Source of the DNA: Clostridium sp. AM34-11AC
GTDB lineage: Bacteria > Bacillota > Clostridia > Lachnospirales > Lachnospiraceae
Direction of reading: 5' to 3'
Assembly: GCF_003435375.1 (NCBI RefSeq)
Contig: NZ_QWGL01000007.1
Location: 1 to 64,000, forward strand
DNA: 64,000 bases
Positions 26,345 through 34,297 of the stretch are shown here, in pieces (position 1 is the stretch's first letter; every line of letters begins with the position of its first letter). The notes under the pieces are model-generated. The model was not told the DNA's origin, ran no database searches, and saw nothing but the letters and a program-made list of their open reading frames with translations. The position numbers and the translations under genes were made by a program.

Positions 26345-28180
26345 TTATCCTGTGTAGGATACGCTGAGCTGGATCTGTTCCAGTACCGCGAGTCCCGCGG
26401 AAGGAAGAAAAACATCCCCGTTCATATTCCTGAGAATCCCCTGTCCGGCCGCATCGATTGTAAGCGACCGGATTCTTCGGATTCCCTGCAGTCCATCGAG
26501 AAATCCGTAAAGTCCGCTGTATAACACCGGACTCCCAAAGTCCGAACAAAATTCTTCAAAATACCGGCGGATCTTTCCTTTTAACACCTGCTCGGTATCC
26601 CTGTACCACGCGACAAGTTCCAGATCCGCATAGACACGGATCTGGATATATTCCGGTTCGGCGATCTGAAGATCCGTTCCCAGAATCCTTTTCTTATCCA
26701 TAAATTTCGTGATGTTCTTCCGGTATCCGGCACTCAGCTGCGGGCATTTTTTCTCTGACCAGGACTTTACCGCCGCCACGATCCGGTTATGTTCCCAGTC
26801 TGCTCTCACGACCTTTACCCGTTCGATGAGAAGTCCCGGCGCGCGCTTTATAAGCTCCTCATAATCCGCTTTCGTGACCGCAGAATACTTTTTCGCGAGT
26901 TCTGCCTCAAATCTCTCAAAACAGCTTTTCGTGGACTCCCTGTCAGCTCCGCCTGTTACATCCTCAAAATTCCACGCCTCAAACAGATGGATCTTTTCTT
27001 CCTCTGATCTCCCCGGATGGATCTGACCTTTTTTTACATTTCCGCCGACTCCCTCTGTCCTGCCAAGCCGTATCAGACGGATGATTCCTTCCGGCGGCAA
27101 TCCGTGGATTCCATCTCCAAAGCAGATATCTCCACTCTCTCCGTCGACCACAAAATGTCTGTCTTCCGGCTTTGATCCGGAAAAATCACGGACACGTCTC
27201 CAGGGTTCAAATATTCCCGGATGCTCAGGAGCTTCTGCTTCCAGTTCCACTGAGGCCGGAATTGTCCCGGCGCTCTCCAGCGGGAATCTCTGATTTGGGA
27301 ATCCTGTCCCCTCCCCCAGAATCCTCTCCCCGATCTGCTCCATCTGGCAGAGCTCCACAGGATTTAAGAGGATCTCTGAGAGTACCGGTACTACATCGTA
27401 TTCTCCTTCCGAAAACACAAACCGGATCCTGTCCGCGCCGGATTCTCCCATCTCACCCGGGATCCGGATCTTTATGATTCCGCTGTACAGGAATGCGTGT
27501 GTATCATCCCGCACAAGTTCACATATCTTCCAGCTGTCTGAACCGGTATCTTTGCACTCCGCGCGGATCCCCGCCAGCGGCTCAAACTCTTCTGAAACCG
27601 GATTTCTTTTTGCGCTCCGTTCTTCCGAAAGGCGGAAGAAGAATCCAAAGGTCTGTCCCCCTGTCATCTTTCCGGAAAACTCCATTTCCAGAAAACCGCC
27701 GTATTCCGGTATTTCCGTAAAAACCGGAAGTTTCCATCCCGTATCGGATCCATCCCACTCCCGTTCCGAGACATATCCCTGCCTTCCTGTATTTCCTGTA
27801 CGCACCCTCCAAAGCTTTCCGGAAAAAAGCCTTGTCCTTTCCACGGAACAGAACGGGATCTCTCCTGCGTGGAACTGGAAACCTTCCGGCAGCTCCGTCT
27901 CCTCTTTCACGGAACAACAGGTTACCACTGTCCTTGCCGGACAGATTTCTTTTCTTTCGATGCCCAGTAATTTTAAATATACGGATTCATGTTCCAGTCC
28001 GACCTGATTCAGATGGAATTCCTGAACTTCCTTCAGCCATGAGAACAATTCCAAAAGCGCAATTCCAGAATCATTTTCATTGAAATTTGTCCATTCCGGG
28101 TACAGGAGCGGAATCCGTTTTCTCGCCGTCTCAAAGATTTCCTGAAAATTTTCCTCATCCAGCCGAATCGTAGGAATCAA
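26345..28180 (-). CDS. Baseplate J/gp6-like protein (Afp11-like)
   Basis: 611 residues. The N-terminal motif FNENDSGIALLELFSWLKEV is typical of baseplate wedge proteins of the J/gp6 family. A central GDGIHGLPPEG motif and a C-terminal half shared with other J proteins (KADYEELIKRAPGLLIERVKVV) follow. The start is TTG, overlapping the upstream stop as TTGA, with GGTGGAG just before it, which indicates coupled translation. This would be the smaller of two wedge proteins in the particle. Confidence 0.85.
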   Translation of the reverse strand: MIPTIRLDEENFQEIFETARKRIPLLYPEWTNFNENDSGIALLELFSWLKEVQEFHLNQVGLEHESVYLKLLGIERKEICPARTVVTCCSVKEETELPEGFQFHAGEIPFCSVERTRLFSGKLWRVRTGNTGRQGYVSEREWDGSDTGWKLPVFTEIPEYGGFLEMEFSGKMTGGQTFGFFFRLSEERSAKRNPVSEEFEPLAGIRAECKDTGSDSWKICELVRDDTHAFLYSGIIKIRIPGEMGESGADRIRFVFSEGEYDVVPVLSEILLNPVELCQMEQIGERILGEGTGFPNQRFPLESAGTIPASVELEAEAPEHPGIFEPWRRVRDFSGSKPEDRHFVVDGESGDICFGDGIHGLPPEGIIRLIRLGRTEGVGGNVKKGQIHPGRSEEEKIHLFEAWNFEDVTGGADRESTKSCFERFEAELAKKYSAVTKADYEELIKRAPGLLIERVKVVRADWEHNRIVAAVKSWSEKKCPQLSAGYRKNITKFMDKKRILGTDLQIAEPEYIQIRVYADLELVAWYRDTEQVLKGKIRRYFEEFCSDFGSPVLYSGLYGFLDGLQGIRRIRSLTIDAAGQGILRNMNGDVFLPSAGLAVLEQIQLSVSYTG

Positions 28181-29832
28181 TCTGCTCCACCTCCCGTTGT
28201 TATATCGATCTGATGCTCTCCCTCTACAGCCACGGCATACGGGAATTTTTCGAGCTCTTCCGCATCAAGCTCCACAAGTCTTCCATTCTGTTCCGTCTGC
28301 GGGATCAGACTCAGCGACGTTACAATCTCCACGCCCTGAACTCCCCGAAGTTCATTTAAAATCTGGATCTGGTTCGGGACCACTCCGATCTCCCATCCAT
28401 TTCCCTGAAAATTCCCCTCCATGGGATTCAGAAACAGATGAAGTGCTTTTAAAATCCTCTGTCTCGTCTCTAAAATCTGGTTCATATCCCTCACGCGGAC
28501 CTCGGCCTTCACCGCCATATGGATAAACTGCGGTTCCAGAATCTGGAATTTCCTGTTTTCCCGAAGGGACGCCGGAATCTTGTCCTCCATATATTGAAGG
28601 CATTCCCGTTTTACCAGATCAAAATTTTCCAATTCCCGGTTATGCTCCCGCAGCAGCAGGACAAGATTCACGCGTCCCTGTCCCGGAAAACATTTCGCTT
28701 TCAGGATGCTGCCGCTGCTTTCCATCGCCAATGCTTCATAATCTCCGGCAGTCACCGCACGTCCTCTGTGGCGGAATGCCCACCCCTGCCTCTGGATCGC
28801 TGTCTCCACATTTTCCCGATCCACACCTCCGGACATGTCCATTGGATTTATGACCTGATTGACAAAACCGGTGGTCTCCCGGAACCTGTTTACTGCTCCC
28901 GCCGGCACATTTCCGCGTTTTCCACCTCCGCACCGGTATCTGACCCGGATGGAAGCTTCACCGCAGTCATCCGGGATCCTTCCATGGATCCCATCAGAAA
29001 ACTGTAAGATTCCCTCATTTTTTTCGAGCATATAATGGCAATCTGTCTCAGTCGAGGACGCGAAATTTTCCCGTTCTTCCCAGCGGATCCAGACATGTCT
29101 CACGGTTCCGTCCTCCGTCTTTTCTGTTCGGATTTCATAAGCCTGCCGAAGCTTCGCAAGCTGCTCCTCGGAATATTCCCGGTGTTCCTGCACCCATACT
29201 TCGGCTTTTGTAATATTTCCAGCTGCCAGACGGAACACAGCATTTTTTTCGTTTGCTTCTACGGAAAAGACCTCCTGATCCATGGTCTCCTCCGCCGTGA
29301 TCTCCGTGGCATTCATCCATATCTCCTGGATCATCGTGCGCTGCGAAGCTTCTGTATTCCGATCATCTCCAGTCTTCCTGATCCTGATCCAGAACCTCTC
29401 TTTTTCCCACAGGATTCCCGGCATAAAGTCGGAATTTCCGAGCAATGTAACGATTCCGATCCGGCCAAAACCTTCTGTTCCGTCGATCATGTTCAGTGTT
29501 TTCCAGGTTTTTCCGTTATAATACTCGTATCTCAGGAGATTTCCATTCTGACTGCCTGACCGGAGTTTGAAAAAAATCCGGATCGGCCACTGCCGCAGCG
29601 GCTGGTCAAAGCCTATATATAACGTCTCACGTTCCTCCTCCATCGGGACAAACGGTTTCAGATCTTTTCCAGCCCGGAAAAGATCTTCCGGGTAGATCCT
29701 GTCGGATCTCATATTATTCAACCGTTCTATCAGCTCCGGCATCGGAAACGGCTCATGATATCGGTATTCAAATCCTGTATCTCTTAAAACCGGAGTGATA
29801 TACTGTCCGTTCCACCGATACAGATTATTCAT
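28177..29832 (-). CDS. C-terminal part of a split baseplate J/gp6-like protein (Afp12-like)
   Basis: From the ATG at 29832 this encodes 551 residues with the J/gp6 features DGIHGRIPDD, GNVPAGAVNRF and VTAGDYEALAM. There is no convincing ribosome site near that ATG, and the homologous reading continues upstream in the same frame (GRYIRARILKMNNLYRWNG) without a start. That points to an original single protein with the 448-residue gene just upstream. Removing one G from the run at 29871-29875 joins the frames as PVLVGAVEGRYIRARILK, giving one protein of about 1010 residues, close to the usual Afp12 size. The split may be a sequencing error, a real mutation, or a programmed or phase-variable shift. 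Confidence 0.8.
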   Translation of the reverse strand: MNNLYRWNGQYITPVLRDTGFEYRYHEPFPMPELIERLNNMRSDRIYPEDLFRAGKDLKPFVPMEEERETLYIGFDQPLRQWPIRIFFKLRSGSQNGNLLRYEYYNGKTWKTLNMIDGTEGFGRIGIVTLLGNSDFMPGILWEKERFWIRIRKTGDDRNTEASQRTMIQEIWMNATEITAEETMDQEVFSVEANEKNAVFRLAAGNITKAEVWVQEHREYSEEQLAKLRQAYEIRTEKTEDGTVRHVWIRWEERENFASSTETDCHYMLEKNEGILQFSDGIHGRIPDDCGEASIRVRYRCGGGKRGNVPAGAVNRFRETTGFVNQVINPMDMSGGVDRENVETAIQRQGWAFRHRGRAVTAGDYEALAMESSGSILKAKCFPGQGRVNLVLLLREHNRELENFDLVKRECLQYMEDKIPASLRENRKFQILEPQFIHMAVKAEVRVRDMNQILETRQRILKALHLFLNPMEGNFQGNGWEIGVVPNQIQILNELRGVQGVEIVTSLSLIPQTEQNGRLVELDAEELEKFPYAVAVEGEHQIDITTGGGAD

Positions 29833-31171
29833 TTTTAAAATTCTTGCCCGTATATACCTTCCTTCTACTGCCCCCGACAAGCACCGGTGTCAGATCTCCC
29901 GGACAGTTGAATGTGATCTCCGTCTTTCTTTCCAGTTGATCGGAAGCTGCCCGGAACACCTTGGAATATCTGTCACTCTCTGGAAGTTTTCTCCAGTCAT
30001 TCCCGTTATAATACTCCCAGATCACCTCGTCGATCCCGATATCATACTCCGGGTCCGGAATAAAATCCGTCCGTTTCATGATAAGCTTCCAGTCCCTCTT
30101 CCGATCCTGTCCGTATGTCTCCGACGGTATCCGGAGGAAATTCATCCGGAACGACAAGGTGATCTGAGCGTTTTTCTGGGACAGTGCCTGCTCCGACGAG
30201 AAATAAACTTCCTCATAAAGTCCCATCTGTTCGCCAAAGGGAAGATATTCCCCCCTCTGTTCGATCCCGCCTGCAAAAGTCACATCCGGGACACTGCGTT
30301 CAGTCTGGGAGGTCACCCGGATATCTGCAAATTCCAGCTCCGACAGCAGGGACACATTCCTGCAGCGGATCCTGATCCAGAAAGCGTATGTTCCGTCCAG
30401 CTCACATTTTTCTGTTGCCGGCTGATTTTCTCCCTTATGAAGGATCAGTTCTCCCGTCTCCGGTTCTGCTTCCACCTTTGCAAACGGCTCAAACCGTTCC
30501 CCTGCTGAATACTCCACTGATGCCGACTCCGGATCCGCAAGTGCTCTCAGAACAGCGGCATCCGGTTCCCGGTTCCGGCTTTTTCTGAATGTCAGACGGA
30601 TACTTCCGGATCTTTTCACGTAGAAAACATGATTGTGGGCCAGATAAAGCGTATGTTCCTGAACGTTTTCTCCGTATTCCTCAAAAAGTGGAAAATTTCC
30701 TGGTACTTTCTGATCCTCTTCCCTGTGTATCCTGTATATCCCGTCTTTTTCCGGAATGACCTGAACCATGTCACAGATTCTCGATGGGGTCACATATACA
30801 TCGTTTCTCGTCTCAAATATGATTTCTTCCTGATCTTCCTCCGGTCTGGCAAGAAGTCCGGTCCCTCTCCGGATCTCTGTTCCATCTGCCTCCTGATTCA
30901 CAAGTCCAAATACCGCGTATCCTCCGGCCGGCCGCGCAGGGGCCAGAGCTGTACCCACACAGTTAAAGAAATCCAGCATACTTTTTCTCGGAAGCTTGGC
31001 ATATTTCTTTAACGTATCCTCGTACATTCCCGCAAACAATAATGCCAACGCGGTTCCGCCATCTGGATTTTCAAGATCCATACGCCACTCAGGGGTGTAG
31101 GAGGACGCGCGTTCTCTAACTTTATCTAAAAACGCCCTGGTATTTTTTTCATTCATATCCGGTATTTTCAT
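29825..31171 (-). CDS. N-terminal part of a split baseplate J/gp6-like protein (Afp12-like)
   Basis: 448 residues. The N-terminus (YTPEWRMDLENPDGGTALAL followed by LFAGMYEDTLKKYAKLP) is the wedge-protein signature of large eCIS J proteins. It ends with about 18 out-of-frame residues after PVLVGG, overlapping the next gene. Correcting the G5 run at 29871-29875 to G4 fuses it to the downstream gene. GGGAGG precedes the ATG. If translated as is, the product would lack the J core and the particle would need frameshifting or two-chain assembly. Confidence 0.82.
   Translation of the reverse strand: MKIPDMNEKNTRAFLDKVRERASSYTPEWRMDLENPDGGTALALLFAGMYEDTLKKYAKLPRKSMLDFFNCVGTALAPARPAGGYAVFGLVNQEADGTEIRRGTGLLARPEEDQEEIIFETRNDVYVTPSRICDMVQVIPEKDGIYRIHREEDQKVPGNFPLFEEYGENVQEHTLYLAHNHVFYVKRSGSIRLTFRKSRNREPDAAVLRALADPESASVEYSAGERFEPFAKVEAEPETGELILHKGENQPATEKCELDGTYAFWIRIRCRNVSLLSELEFADIRVTSQTERSVPDVTFAGGIEQRGEYLPFGEQMGLYEEVYFSSEQALSQKNAQITLSFRMNFLRIPSETYGQDRKRDWKLIMKRTDFIPDPEYDIGIDEVIWEYYNGNDWRKLPESDRYSKVFRAASDQLERKTEITFNCPGDLTPVLVGGSRRKVYTGKNFKNE
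29871..29875 (-). other. Homopolymer G run at the baseplate frameshift
   Basis: Five Gs on the coding strand mark the point where the upstream frame (CTT GTC GGG GGC AGT) leaves the family sequence and the downstream frame takes over. With four Gs the frame reads L-V-G-A-V-E-G-R and stays open. A ribosome would need a +1 shift to make the joined protein from this sequence. Confidence 0.75.
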
Positions 31172-31197
31172 ACAGCGTCCTCCCTGCTTCTCGTCAT

Positions 31198-31608
31198 TTA
31201 TTCAAAACCTTCCTGTAAAAAGAAAGGAAATACATAATTATACGGGTTGTTGGTTGCCCTGACCCGGAACGCGATCCGGATCATCAGCGCGTTCTGTGCT
31301 TCCCCCGGCGAAACAGAAGCTTCCACATCCTCGATCCGCGGTTCCCAGCGTTCTAACGCTGTCCTGATCTCCCGCTCCATCTGTACCATCGTTCCGTAGT
31401 CCATCGTCTCATAGGTATACTGTTTGAGACCGCAGCCGAATTCCGGACGCATGACCCGCTCTCCTTTTCCTGTCATCAGGATCAGCTTGATGGATTCTCT
31501 GATATTTTCCTCTTCACTGCTCATCCGGAACCGCCCCGTGGTCTCATCGATCTCCAACGGAAAGTGGAAGCCGGTTCCCAAAAACGCTCGCTTTTCTCTT
31601 TCTTCCAT
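31198..31608 (-). CDS. gp25/GPW-like baseplate wedge protein (Afp9-like)
   Basis: 136 residues matching the T4 gp25/P2 W family, which seeds the sheath on the baseplate. Characteristic are the GTGFHFPLEID start, the ENIRESIKLILMTGKGERVM block with the conserved glycines and Glu-Arg, PEFGCGL, and a final strand pair ending YVFPFFLQ. GGAG-type site upstream. It lies between spike and J genes as in other eCIS loci. Confidence 0.93.
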   Translation of the reverse strand: MEEREKRAFLGTGFHFPLEIDETTGRFRMSSEEENIRESIKLILMTGKGERVMRPEFGCGLKQYTYETMDYGTMVQMEREIRTALERWEPRIEDVEASVSPGEAQNALMIRIAFRVRATNNPYNYVFPFFLQEGFE

Positions 31609-31626
31609 ACCTGCGCCTCCATCTCC

Positions 31627-32412
31627 TTAGTTGATCTTTACCATCGCTCCCTTGAGCTGGGCAATTCCCGATGCTTCCGCTTTCATCGTTCCCTTCGCTT
31701 TTAACTCTACAGAAGTGCCCTCCAGCTTTAACGACTGTCCCTTGAGCTCTGCCATCTGTTTTCCGTTGATGATGATCTGCGAAGCGGTGAGCTCGATCTT
31801 ATTTGCACCGCCGTCAAGGAGAAGCTTCGCACTTTTACTTGCAAGTTCGATCTTCTTATCCCCTGTGATGCTGACAGAATTCGTTTTTCCATCAATTAAG
31901 ATCTTTTCCTTTCCCTGTTTATCCTGAACTTCAATCTTCTGGTTTTCATCATCAATCGTCAGGATCTGCTCCCCGGGAGTTTTCACAGAGAGCTTTTCTT
32001 TCCCTTTTTCTTCCGAGATCGTAAGCTCGTAGCCGCCCTTCGTCCTGATCTCTTTGACTGTATTCTTTTCATTCGCAGTCTTTTCCGGGAGTGGGTTTTC
32101 GCTGTTGTGCAGGCAGCCGAGAACTACCGCATTTTCCATATCTCCCATAATAAATCCCACAAGGACCTCACTGCCGATCTCCGGCAGAGCGTAGGAGCCG
32201 AATCCTTTTCCGGCATATCCGTGAAGAACCCGGATCCAGTCGGATGTCTTTGCACCGTCCGTACCAAGAATATATTCCACTTTGACACAGCCCGGATGTT
32301 CTTTGTCCCAGTTTTCCTTCACCACCGCGGTGGCAAGGTCTGCCATCTGCATCCGGAATCGCGGGGACGAGGACGATGTTTTTGTATCAAGAATTTCTTT
32401 AAACAGATCCAT
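31627..32412 (-). CDS. gp5/VgrG-like spike protein
   Basis: 261 residues. An OB-fold region (about 20-110: GCVKVEYILGTDGAKTSDWI, GFGSYALPEIGSEVLVGF, DMENAVVLGCLHN) is followed by a repetitive beta-strand region (about 115-261: ISEEKGKEKLSV, IEVQDKQGKEKI, ITGDKKIELASKS) that would form the triple beta-helix needle. It lacks the hub domain, which is encoded separately upstream. GGAG precedes the ATG. As trimer it would puncture the target and carry the DUF4280 tip. Confidence 0.88.
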   Translation of the reverse strand: MDLFKEILDTKTSSSSPRFRMQMADLATAVVKENWDKEHPGCVKVEYILGTDGAKTSDWIRVLHGYAGKGFGSYALPEIGSEVLVGFIMGDMENAVVLGCLHNSENPLPEKTANEKNTVKEIRTKGGYELTISEEKGKEKLSVKTPGEQILTIDDENQKIEVQDKQGKEKILIDGKTNSVSITGDKKIELASKSAKLLLDGGANKIELTASQIIINGKQMAELKGQSLKLEGTSVELKAKGTMKAEASGIAQLKGAMVKIN

Positions 32413-32433
32413 GCTCTATCTCCTTCCCCATAA

Positions 32434-33522
32434 TCAGCCGCCAAGTTCAAACTGTGTTGTATATCCATTCTCATCGATCCGGTGTTCCACCGACAGGATC
32501 TCGTACGTCCCGTCGATCCATGCATCCAGTTTCCTGATCGTCAGGCTTCTTCCCGGAACGATCTGCGGGATTCCGATACAGGTTCCGGAGCAGTGGACTG
32601 CCTTCTGCCGTTCTTCATCCACCGCTTTTTTCACCTGAAGTACCGCCCGCTCCGCATCTCCTTCTGAATCGATCGATACATTCTTGATCCCGGGAGATGG
32701 AATCACCCGTTTCTGATGTTGTCCTTCAAAGGTCATCTCCTTTTCCAGAGATTTCGTCTGCCGGTTCTGATCCACCATCTGAACCCGAAGTGTTTCATAT
32801 ATGTAATTCCTCTCGCAGGAAAAAGAAAGGATATCCCGTCCCCATTCCAGAGACACGACGGACTGTTTTTTCCTGGATGCGTCAATAAAATACGCTTTTC
32901 CCGCCAGAACGAAAAATTCCCGGCATTCTAACCTGCAGAGCGTATCCTTTACGAACGAGTAATCGCTGCCTTTCTGCGCTATCTGCAGCGTCTGCCCCAC
33001 TGCCGCCGGCGGATCTGCTTTTATGTTTTTTGAAGGGCAGATGGAGCTGTAGCGTTTCATCACCGCCTGAAAGATTTCCGTATAAGATTTTCCGGTATAG
33101 ATCCGTCCGCCGCCTTCGTTGTCCTGCATAAGCCGGATCATGTCCACCGCTGTCACAGAAATCGTCGGAGTGTCATTGTACTCGTAATTTACGCTGTGGA
33201 TATATCCGCTGAAGATCTCCACGAGATTTCCGGCATACCCAAACTTTGCGCTGACCGCATTCCCCGGTTTCAACATTTCTTTTACCTTATCCGAAAATTT
33301 TCTTGCTTCGAGATCATAGGCGTTCAATACATCAAATGTCAGGGATCCGGAAGCATCGGCGGAGAGCTTCAGTTGAACGGAATCAATAAAAAGCGTCCCG
33401 CTCTTTGAAGACCGGCGGATCTGTTTTCCATCTGCTTCAATGGAAAAATCCGGTATCATAAAACCGCCATTATCTCTCCGCAGGTTTTCTGTACTATAGG
33501 TTCCCGTCATCAGATCAGCCAT
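32434..33522 (-). CDS. gp27/tail protein D-like hub protein
   Basis: 362 residues resembling the phage late control D/T4 gp27 hub that adapts the tube to the spike. Features: SVQLKLSADASGSLTFDV at the start, GYIHSVNYEYNDTPTISVTA, the DYSFVKDTLCRLECREFFV block, and a C-terminal WIDGTYEILSVEHRIDENG. In Afp/Pvc particles hub and spike are fused in one protein; here they are two adjacent genes 21 bp apart. GGAGG precedes the ATG. Confidence 0.88.
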   Translation of the reverse strand: MADLMTGTYSTENLRRDNGGFMIPDFSIEADGKQIRRSSKSGTLFIDSVQLKLSADASGSLTFDVLNAYDLEARKFSDKVKEMLKPGNAVSAKFGYAGNLVEIFSGYIHSVNYEYNDTPTISVTAVDMIRLMQDNEGGGRIYTGKSYTEIFQAVMKRYSSICPSKNIKADPPAAVGQTLQIAQKGSDYSFVKDTLCRLECREFFVLAGKAYFIDASRKKQSVVSLEWGRDILSFSCERNYIYETLRVQMVDQNRQTKSLEKEMTFEGQHQKRVIPSPGIKNVSIDSEGDAERAVLQVKKAVDEERQKAVHCSGTCIGIPQIVPGRSLTIRKLDAWIDGTYEILSVEHRIDENGYTTQFELGG

Positions 33523-33568
33523 GAAGCCGCCTCCTTTCCCTGATATCTTTCTGCTCCTGTGTCCGGTT

Positions 33569-34204
33569 TTACAGGGCTGGCAGTCTTAACACCTGTCCCG
33601 GTTTTACCTGCAGCGGATTGGTAATATGGTTTTCCCTTGCGATCTCCTTCCACTTTTCCGGATCGCCATATTCTTCGTAAGCAAGCCCCCACAGACTCTG
33701 GCCTTCATAAAGCGTCCGGCATTTCGTCCTGTCCGGGGATTCTAACGGAACATGGGTATTTTCTTTTCCCATCGAGCGGAATGTGACTTCCAGTTTTGCC
33801 CTGACCGGCATTCCGTTCGCCAGAAACATCGTAAATGTCTGGTTCAATTCCGTGATCACACCGCTGAATATCAGGGAACCATAGCGGAATGTTACTTTGG
33901 GCGGCCGGTGTTTTTTCGGATCCAGTTCCATCAGCTTCGCGATTTTTTCTGTCTGGAGTCTCACATCCGATCCACTCTCCTCCGCGTTTTTTTCTCCGGG
34001 AGGCATATATGTATCAAACATCAGCGTAATCTTTAATGTCTCAGCTTCCCCGGCGATATACTGGGTAAATGGGTCATCCAGACCCAGAACCTTTTTTTCG
34101 GCGTAGGTTGTACTTCTGGAAAGGTTGTACTCTGCCGGATTGAACTGGACCTTGATCTCCTTTTTCCCGTCCTCGGGAATCAGTACCGCTTTCTCATATC
34201 CCAT
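33569..34204 (-). CDS. LysM-containing CIS tube/baseplate connector (Afp7-like)
   Basis: 211 residues. The N-terminal 150 (KVQFNPAEYNLSRSTTYAEK, GSLIFSGVITELNQTFTMF) match the CIS tube-associated domain of Afp7-like proteins. The C-terminal 50 are a LysM fold (LYEGQSLWGLAYEEYGDPEK ... NPLQVKPGQVLRLP). In CIS baseplates such proteins clamp the tube to the hub, the LysM fold probably binding protein rather than peptidoglycan. GGAG precedes the ATG. Confidence 0.88.
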   Translation of the reverse strand: MGYEKAVLIPEDGKKEIKVQFNPAEYNLSRSTTYAEKKVLGLDDPFTQYIAGEAETLKITLMFDTYMPPGEKNAEESGSDVRLQTEKIAKLMELDPKKHRPPKVTFRYGSLIFSGVITELNQTFTMFLANGMPVRAKLEVTFRSMGKENTHVPLESPDRTKCRTLYEGQSLWGLAYEEYGDPEKWKEIARENHITNPLQVKPGQVLRLPAL

Positions 34205-34297
34205 CGTTCCGCTCCTTTCCCTGATATTCCGCAGCTGCTCCAGTGCTTCATATGCACCGGTATTTGTTCTTCTGCCTGCTTTGTCATTTTTCCTGCT

